Part shown: in pieces, positions 57,300 through 64,000 of the stretch
Numbering within the stretch: position 1 is the stretch's first letter
Layout of the letters: every line of letters begins with the position of its first letter
Assembly: GCA_021396245.1 (NCBI GenBank)
Contig: WNYE01000004.1
Location: 711,820 to 775,819, forward strand
Length of the DNA stretch: 64,000 nucleotides
Source: Sporothrix humicola
Taxonomy: Eukaryota; Ascomycota; Sordariomycetes; Ophiostomatales; Ophiostomataceae
Direction: 5' to 3'
Notes under the pieces: generated by a model
The model's database searches: none
What the model was told of the DNA's origin: nothing
The model's input: the letters and a program-made list of their open reading frames with translations, nothing else
Made by a program: the position numbers and the translations under genes

Positions 57300-58686
57300 G
57301 AATGGGCGGGCTTGCTAGGTTACGTTTTGTTTGTGTTTGTGTCTCTGCTTTTCCATAACGATTTCTGTTTCTTGTCTTTTTCTCTCTTCCTATTGTACTC
57401 CTCATCTTCATCCTTATTATGCCCTCACACATATACCGAAGCACATTCCACACCTTCCCCCCCAAAACAAAGCTGCTTCATCGTTGTCCTTGGATTATTA
57501 TATATGTTCTTTTTTTTCTGGTTTACTACATGCGTATACAACACTTCTTTTACGCTTTCGCTATCCCCTCCTCCTCCACGCCATTGTACATTCTTCTCCA
57601 CACGACACGATGTTTGTCAAAGGGGACTATGTAAGTGTGAGGCGGTTGGAGGGGAAAGAGAAAGATAATGAAAGGGAAAAATCGGGAGGGGCTTTGTGAA
57701 AGGGAGGACGATTATCATCATGGCGTTATTTTGTTTTCTTGCGTCTTCTTGTTTTCTTTTGCTTCATTTTTTGTCTATTGCGGGAAAAGGAGAAAGAAGA
57801 GCCGTCTTGCTGAGCCATCAGCCATCAGTTGGATACCGCTTATGGGTCTTTGGAGGTCTCTGTTGTTTATTTCTTGTTTTCTTATGTTGTTTTCTTTTCT
57901 TGGGACTCTCCTTTGATAGGGGCGGCTTTCTTTCTGCTTTTTTTTCTCTTTTGGTTTTCCTTTTTCCTCTGCATATTTCGTTTCTGTTATCTTGCTTGCT
58001 CAAAGCTTTTGTGTACGATAGAAGGAGATGACCTGCCTCCACATTATGCAGGCAAAGCATTAAAACATATTTCATAAAGACTGAGAAGGATGAGCGATGT
58101 TGAGACCATGTGCCTCCATATAATTATCAGGCAGCAAACAATTGGGCCTGGAGGTGAATTGCAGTAGGTTGCAGAGTTAGTGAGCTGGCTTACTTAAGCA
58201 CACGCCAGTGAACGACACCAATCTCAATTTACATGTCTCTCGTATCAAGTTGTCATCTTCACATCATGGGAGCATTATATAAATTTTTATAGTTTTGAAT
58301 TTTTGTTAGGTGAGGGTGTGAGTGTTGTACTAAGGACTAAGGGAGAGAGACGAAGATAGGAGAAACGACGCCAGAGTGTGGTAAAAAAACAAAAGAAGAC
58401 CGAAAAAATCAAAGCAGAAATCAACAAGGCGTTACAAAAAGTTTCATATCCCCCATCCGTGGTGAAATCGTAAATCTTTAATTTCTTTCTTTCTTCCCAA
58501 AGCCTGTTCCGGGTTTTAACTCGTATCACTTTTTGTATATCCTCCCATTTTTGGTCGCATTAAAGAAGAAACAAATGAAAATTGTCATTAGCTGGCTGGT
58601 GACCCATGCTTTCCTTTCCGACAAACATCATTGCCCTTGTCGAGATGTTCCTGCTGTTGTTGGAGTGGTTTTTCTGTGACAAAAAA
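57300..58686. other. Intergenic region between the NIPA and rps3 loci
   Basis: It contains the 3' UTR of the transporter gene and, on the other strand, the region after the rps3 downstream frame. T-rich low-complexity sequence gives several hydrophobic open frames (for example 57696-58031) that I take as noise. Confidence 0.5.
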
Positions 58687-59091
58687 TTACACCCAAGTGC
58701 CTTCGTTGTTGGACTCGGCATTGTAGACCTGCTGCTGGCCGTCATCGCCAATGGTGGGGAGTGCACTGTGCTGAGCAGCAGTGAACTGACCGCCATACGG
58801 AACATTCGGGGTCATCGGAGTGGCAGGCGAGTCGTAGAACGCGTCGCCACTGGGAAAACCCACCGGATGTCCAAGACGAGAAGAAGAACCGCCAGCACCG
58901 TGAAGGTCGCCAACGTCGGCAGGAATGTGGTCGAGAACGAGGGTGTTGTCGTCGGTATCGAGAATCATGAGGTCGCCAGTGGCAGCCGCAAGACCTCCTC
59001 CTCTCAGTTCCCCCGCAGTGAAGCCGCCGCCTACACCCGGCCGCTCACTGCTCATGTCGCCAACAAGGACACCGCCGCCGCGTTGAGCACT
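58687..59091 (-). CDS. In-frame 134-codon open region after the rps3 stop
   Basis: Directly after the rps3 TAG (59094-59092) the same frame stays open for 134 codons to a TAA at 58689-58687. It is coding-like: many GGC, GAC, CTC, GTC and ACC codons and only about nine ending in A. The product would be Gly-rich, then MILDTDDNTLVLDHIPADVG, then FYDSPATPMTPNVPYGG and a polar end EGTWV. No GT dinucleotide occurs in the last 127 nt before the rps3 stop, so an intron that removes only the stop is excluded. It could be a readthrough tail of Rps3, or a second cistron starting at the ATG at 59055. No family is recognised. Confidence 0.5.
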   Translation of the reverse strand, partial: SAQRGGGVLVGDMSSERPGVGGGFTAGELRGGGLAAATGDLMILDTDDNTLVLDHIPADVGDLHGAGGSSSRLGHPVGFPSGDAFYDSPATPMTPNVPYGGQFTAAQHSALPTIGDDGQQQVYNAESNNEGTWV

Positions 59092-60035
59092 CTATTGCTC
59101 AGCGGGGGCAGCCTCCTCCTCAGCAGGTGCCGCAGCAGCAGCCTCGGCAGCGCGGGCAGCCTCGGCAGCGGCCTGCTGCTGGGCAGCCTTGGCGCCGTAG
59201 TCGGTGCTGATGGGCTGGGTGACGGGCTGCTCCTCCTTGGGCTCAATGATGGTGACGGAGTCGGGCAGGGACTTCTGGGGGCCAGACTTGCCCTCGGGGT
59301 CGGAGCCGCGCATGATCTTGACCTTGATGCCCAGAACACCCTGGCGCAGCAGGACGTGGCGGGTGGCCGAGTCGATAAAGTCCTTGGCGGGCTGGCCGGA
59401 GTGGATCATGAAGCCGTCGGTGAACTTCATGGACTTGGCACGGGCGGCACGGAGCTTGCCAGAGACGACAACCTCGCAGCCCTTGGCGCCGCTCTCCATG
59501 ATGAAGCGCAGGACACCGTAGCAGGCACGGCGGACGGCCAGGCCGTTGAGCAGCTTGTAGCGCAGCGACTCGCACTGGGCGACGGCGGACAGACCGCGGT
59601 TCTGGACCTTGGCGGCGTACAGGGAGACGCTGTTCTCGGGGAACTTGAAGCGCTTCTGGATGAGCGAGGTCAGCTCGCGGATGCGGCGGCCCTGCTCACC
59701 GAGAACCTCCTGGGTGTGGGTGGCGCGGATGATGATGTCGGTGACGGTCGGGGTGACGCGGACCTCGACGCCGGAGTAACCCTCCTCAGCGAGCTCGCGC
59801 TGGAAGAACTCGTTCAGCTCGGCGTAGAAGACACCGTCGGCGACGAACTTTCTCCGCTTGGAGCTGTGGAAGAAAAAAGTCAGCATTTCGTTCTCGTCTA
59901 TTTTTGTTCCCGTCCATCATGGCAACATTTCCATCTCGTTTTGTCGTCGCATCGATGCATCTGTTCCCCCGCCATTTGTCTCAATTCGTCGAGAAAGGAT
60001 CGTTCAACGTACATCTGGGCACCGGGAGTAGCCAT
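59092..60035 (-). CDS. rps3: 40S ribosomal protein S3
   Basis: Two exons, 60035-60013 and 59863-59092, joined over a 149-nt intron (GTACGT..CTGAC..CACAG), give 264 residues. The splice yields MATPGAQISKRRKFVADGVF. The KH type-2 domain (about 25-95) reads VTDIIIRATHTQEVLGEQGR. The S3 C-terminal domain contains GAKGCEVVVSGKLRAARAKS and VLLRQGVLGIKVKIM. The tail is Ala/Glu/Gln-rich, as in other moulds, and makes the protein slightly longer than yeast (240) or human (243) S3. It sits at the mRNA entry channel of the small subunit and helps initiation and fidelity. Codon use is strongly biased, as expected for a highly expressed gene. The stop context is CAA TAG AGT, followed by an open in-frame extension. 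Confidence 0.97.
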
Positions 60036-60700
60036 GTTTGCTGTTGTGTGAGTGTTTTCGAAAAAGGTCGAGAAACGGGATTGCAGGTGAGGTTGTCGAG
60101 TGTCGAAAACGTGAAAACGGGGGGTTGTCGTGAAGAGGATGAAGATGGGGAACTTTTTCTGGCGCAAAATGGCAGGACACTCTTTTTTTCTCTCCTGCCA
60201 ATTTAGCGTGACCACTGTCTGAGAAAGATATTTTATTGGACGAGGACGCTCATTTAGTGGACCGCTGCCCGCCAAAGGGACTTTTTTTGCGTGGAGGGGA
60301 AGCCCTAACCGCTTAGTCATTTGGCGAGGGGCTGCATTTGCACGAGTTTCCGCGCACAATTTTACTGGGAGTGCAAAAATTGACAACCCTTCAACCAATC
60401 AGAGTGGGCCACTATCAGCAGTGCGAGAGACAGTACATGCACTGTAATATCTACAATCTACACTGTAGCCAAAGGGACCTTTGTTTTCTTTCCACTTTGG
60501 CCACTTACACGGGATCTCTGCATACACAACCAGTGATGGCTCTCTCAGCAGACAGCCTTGTTCTGCCATCTTTTTTTATTCGAATATTTGCCATTGTATA
60601 CTTGATAAGTCTAGCCTACAGTACTACAAAGACGTACTCTTCTACACTCATAATACCGTCCCTTTCGACGCCACCAGATTCAGACATCACTGCCTTCAAT
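60036..60700. other. Region between rps3 and the MFS gene
   Basis: It holds the rps3 promoter and leader (minus strand) and the 3' UTR of the transporter gene. No gene is recognised. Confidence 0.5.
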
Positions 60701-62556
60701 TTACTCATCGACAGCTTTGGCCGGGAGGACGTCAGTCTTATTGGCCTTGCCTTCGACAAACTTGCCGTGCATACGACGTTCGACTATGGTTATGTTAGCA
60801 AAAAAAGTCTCGTCTTTGGAAAACAGATACGATGGGGACGCAACAACGAAGGTAACTCACCCTTGTCGGTCAACAGCTTTGTGGCATCCTTGGTGCACAG
60901 AGCGCCGATGATGGCAATGCCTCCGAACGCAAGACTGGCCAGGTAGACTGTCTTGAATGCCTGGCCGTATGCCGTGGGGATATTCGCAGTGATGGCAGCT
61001 TTGATGGGCTCAGTAATGCCAGGAAGCTTCGTCCAAGTGCCGGCCTTGATGGCAGCCGCGAGTGCGGCCACGTCCGACTCGGGGTAGCCCGCAGCAACCG
61101 CGGCAGTGCCTACGACGGCCGGCAGCGTGGTCGACAGGCGGTTGGTCAGAATGGTGTTGTAGACGGCCACGGCAATGGAGCCGCCGGCCGAGCGAATGGA
61201 CGCGAGCATGCCGCTGGCCAGGCCAATGTCTTCGGGCTTGCAGAACAGAGGCGCCAGGGACATGGACGACAGCTCGATGAAGCCGACGCAAAAGGGGCCC
61301 AGGATGGTGAGGGCGATGCCAGCCTCTCTGGTGTCGGGCGTCAACGAGGCCAGGGAAACGACAAAGCCGACCATGGAGACGGCGGCAATGATCATGAGGT
61401 AGCGGGAGTTGCCGCCGTAGCGGAGGAGGACGCCGCCGGTGCCCTGACCGAGCGTCGTGCCGGCCGACACGGTACACGAAAGCCAGCCGGCATAGGTGGT
61501 GTCGGTCGTGAACATGGCGGTGACCTGCTGGGGCCACAGGATAATGGCCGAGTAGTAGAACATGGAGGCAATTGTGGCCATGGCGACGAGGGAGATGAAG
61601 CCGCGGTTGAGGAAATAAGCCATGGGCATGACGGGGTACTTGAGGTCGGCGTACGACTCCCAGAGACCAAAAGCGATGAGCAGGACAAAACCAATGACAA
61701 GCGTGGAGATGACGGCCGCCGACTTCCACGGATACAGACCGCCGCCCCAGCTGAGGCCCATCAGAAAGAGTGCCAGGCCCGACGCCCACAAAAAGATGCC
61801 GACATAATCAATCTCCCTGAGCTGCTGCCTCTTCGACTTGCGCTCGTGCAGCATGTTGAACGTCGGCGGGTGGTAGCACAGGAACATCAGGATCGTGGCC
61901 AGGCCGACCACGATGATGCCCAGATAGTACGTCCAGCGCCAGCCCAGGCCCGCCAAGATCATCTTGCGCGAGATCGTCGGGCCAAACGCCGCAAACGGCG
62001 CCGACGTCAAGAACATGAGCGAAATCACCACCGGTCGGTGCTTGTTCGCCACGAGCTCGCCCATGGCCACGCCGAAACTGATCTGCACACACTCGCCCAT
62101 GCCGTAGATGGCGCTGGCCACAATGAGCGTCGTGACGTTTTGCGCCACGGAACAGATAATAATGCCCACCAACGCCACAAAGTTGCCCCCAATAAAAAAC
62201 CAGCGACGGCCAAACAGGTCAGACAAGCGGCCCTGGATCAAAAACATGGTCGACTGGCCAAGCGTGCGGGCAATGCTGACCCACGAGATGTTGGCACTGG
62301 GGCCAATGTCGGCATTCGTATAGGACAGAATAGTCGTGGCCATGACAAAGATCACATAAGTGCTGATGATGCCGAGACAGAACCCGACAACGAGGCCGAT
62401 GAACTGGATGTTCTTGTAGTAGCCTTCGGGGAGGTTGTCGCCACGAGCCGCCTCGTTGATGGACGAGGCGTCATTGTCCTTCTCGTCGACATGGCTGGGA
62501 ACACGGGCGACTTCGGCAACCTCTGCCTTTTCGGCAGCCTGGACCTCGTCGGCCAT
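60701..62556 (-). CDS. MFS transporter, TRI12 family
   Basis: Two exons, 62556-60861 and 60783-60701, joined over a 77-nt intron (GTGAGT..GCTAAC..CATAG), give 592 residues. The hydrophilic N-terminus (about 45 residues) is followed by about 14 membrane helices. The loop between helices 2 and 3 carries the major-facilitator motif as GRLSDLFGRRWFFIGG. Other family features are YGMGECVQISFGVAMGELVA, AAFGPTISRKM and LASGMLASIRSAGGSIAVAV, near the motif-C region. The end RRMHGKFVEGKANKTD is cytosolic. Length and motifs match the TRI12 family, which includes trichothecene efflux pumps and many siderophore or drug exporters; the real substrate cannot be told. No biosynthetic cluster surrounds it, so a toxin-related role is not supported. 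The first ATG after upstream stops was chosen. Confidence 0.9.
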
Positions 62557-64000
62557 GGTGTGGTTGTGTTGGCTTGGAGTGGTGCGGCTTCGTTTATGCT
62601 GTGCCTCGTGTTAAATCCTCGATGAAAGAATGCACAAAGAATAATCAATGAAAGAAAAGAGCTTGGGAAGAGAGAGCTTATGCCAGCTCCAACAGATCAG
62701 CAGGGGTCCAGGGCCACGGTATTTATCTACCCAGACTGACAAACCACGGGGTGACCACGGGGTCGGCTATCTCCAAGCCGTTCCATCCAGCCTATCCTGT
62801 CCATCGGGGTCCAGTAAGATTCACTCAGCAAAGAGAGACTACCAAAACGGAAGAATTACGGCAAGTCATCTTGTAAGAGATCTCCTCGTCTTGTGCAGAC
62901 TCGTGGAGGCGGATCTCTCTCTCCGCATCCTCCACAAAAACTGTCTGGGGACGAGCCGGGGTAGAAGAAAAGTAGAAAGGAAACAAAAAGGAAACAAGAG
63001 ATCCTATCATCGGTGCCAGGCTATCTATCTGCTAGCAGACCAAAACTTTAAACCCGCTCCCGTGCGCCATCCGGACTCCTACTACGCACTTGGTAGTTGC
63101 CAAAAGTTAATCTGCACCCACAAAGCTTGAATGGGCATGGCCTGTCACGCAACCATCACCAGAATCCGTTAGCCACTTTACCTTTACCTTCTACCTTGAC
63201 CCCCGGATATCGTCCATCCTAGTAGGTAATCACAGGCAATGGTGAGCAATGATTCACTGGTTTTTGCAATGACGACAAAAGGACTCTACTTCTCTTCTTT
63301 ACTCCTCATTTGGCGGACACCAGTCGCCGTTCTCTAGACTTGTTTTGACCATATTTCGGACGACAGCAGGCTATCTTTGCGGAGGTCAAGCCTCCTGGTC
63401 CGGCCACGGCGGGAGTTGATGTCCGTTAGCTCGTGGATTGCACGCACAGAGACATTTTAGGAAGTGTTTACTGTGTATAAAATAAAAATCAACACAAAAT
63501 CTAAAGAAAAATTCATAGGAATGAATAAAATAGGAGAACTCTGCCTTTTTTTTCTCCTAGGTATTCCCCTCTTGTGACTCGATTTCCCCGACTTTCGAGG
63601 AAGTTAGTTTCCGTGTTTCCCCACAGAATCTGCTAACCGAGTCAGTGGATGCGACTTTGCGGACACCACTACCGCCTGTAAGGCTAGACCGGGGTGTCAT
63701 TGATCATCACCACCCATAGTATCTTGCCATTACTGTGTATTTCTTTCTCTCGATGAGTTTGTAATATATTCCATAAAAGGAAACAGAAAATAGATAAAAA
63801 CTGCCAAAATATCATATTTAGACCTTTTTATCGTGAAGAGAAGCTTCTTTTGTTTCAATTTTCATAAATGGTCTGCAATATAAATAAAATCTTTAAAGCG
63901 TGAGTTTTTCTGCTAATTGGGAAATCTGTGAATGGGGGGGGGGGGGGGGGGGGGGGGAAAAAAACATATATTAAAAAATTAAAAAAATACAAAAAATAGT
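62557..64000. other. Promoter of the MFS gene and AT-rich right end
   Basis: The first few hundred bases are probably promoter and leader of the transporter gene. No further gene is seen. The last 550 bp are AT-rich and end in a 24-base G run followed by A-rich sequence. Confidence 0.5.
63934..63957. repeat. Homopolymer of 24 G
   Basis: Twenty-four consecutive G directly before A-rich sequence, 43 bases from the window end. Confidence 0.9.

Noticed and set aside
59864..60012. Possible snoRNA in the rps3 intron, as in animal RPS3 genes
   Set aside because: No clear box C (TGATGA) with a matching box D at the right spacing; the CTGA near the 3' end is explained as the branch site.
58606..60051. 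481-codon open frame on the + strand across rps3
   Set aside because: It is antisense to the clearly identified rps3 exons; its Leu/Gly/Val-rich text mirrors the biased codons of the real gene.
60701..62556. Toxin biosynthesis cluster around the TRI12-type transporter
   Set aside because: Neighbours are rps3 and empty DNA; no synthase, P450 or pathway regulator lies nearby.

Overview
The window looks like nuclear DNA of a filamentous ascomycete (Pezizomycotina, most likely Sordariomycetes). The genes are interrupted by short introns, mostly 50-150 nt, with GTRNGT-like donors and CTAAC/CTGAC-like branch sites. Coding exons are GC-rich at third positions. Intergenic stretches are long, AT-richer and strongly purine/pyrimidine-skewed. 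The families present (2EXR-domain protein, TRI12-type transporter, COP9 subunit 1, 75-residue complex I subunit) are those of moulds. Nothing bacterial, plasmid-like or viral was seen.

Layout from left to right: a partial Asg1-like Zn2Cys6 transcription factor (minus) runs off the left edge. About 9 kb of non-coding DNA follows and contains one intact-looking MITE (39-bp terminal inverted repeats, 9-bp target duplication). Then come csn1 (COP9 signalosome, plus) and prp18 (splicing, minus) tail to tail; a small complex I subunit (minus) and apc4 (anaphase-promoting complex, plus) divergent from one CCAAT-rich promoter; gtr2 (RagC-type GTPase, minus); a protein with an internal MIF/tautomerase domain (minus); and a four-helix membrane protein (minus). 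After these lie a tRNA-Leu(AAG), a 2EXR protein (plus), a large Q/Y-rich alpha/beta hydrolase (minus), a glutathione S-transferase (minus), ret2 (delta-COP, minus), a very acidic nuclear-type protein (plus), a NIPA-type magnesium transporter (plus), rps3 (minus) and a TRI12-family MFS transporter (minus).

The genes are mostly housekeeping and do not form a pathway cluster. Shared themes are protein turnover and cell cycle (csn1, apc4), RNA and translation (prp18, tRNA, rps3), vesicle traffic and nutrient signalling (ret2, gtr2), and membrane transport. Genes are spaced by 0.2-6 kb, and long leaders are pyrimidine-rich on the sense strand of the gene they precede.

The observations I would follow first are these. 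(1) rps3 is followed, in the same frame directly after its TAG stop, by 134 further codons with clear coding character, so a readthrough product or a linked second cistron is possible. (2) csn1 is followed in frame by an 18-bp repeat that would encode a hexapeptide series, interrupted only by TAG codons, and then by an acidic open stretch. (3) The MITE is structurally complete. (4) A 9-bp motif, TACGGAGTA, recurs only in non-coding DNA and once as a perfect 16-bp palindrome. (5) The 2EXR gene carries a segment that reads better in another frame, as if by two compensating frameshifts.
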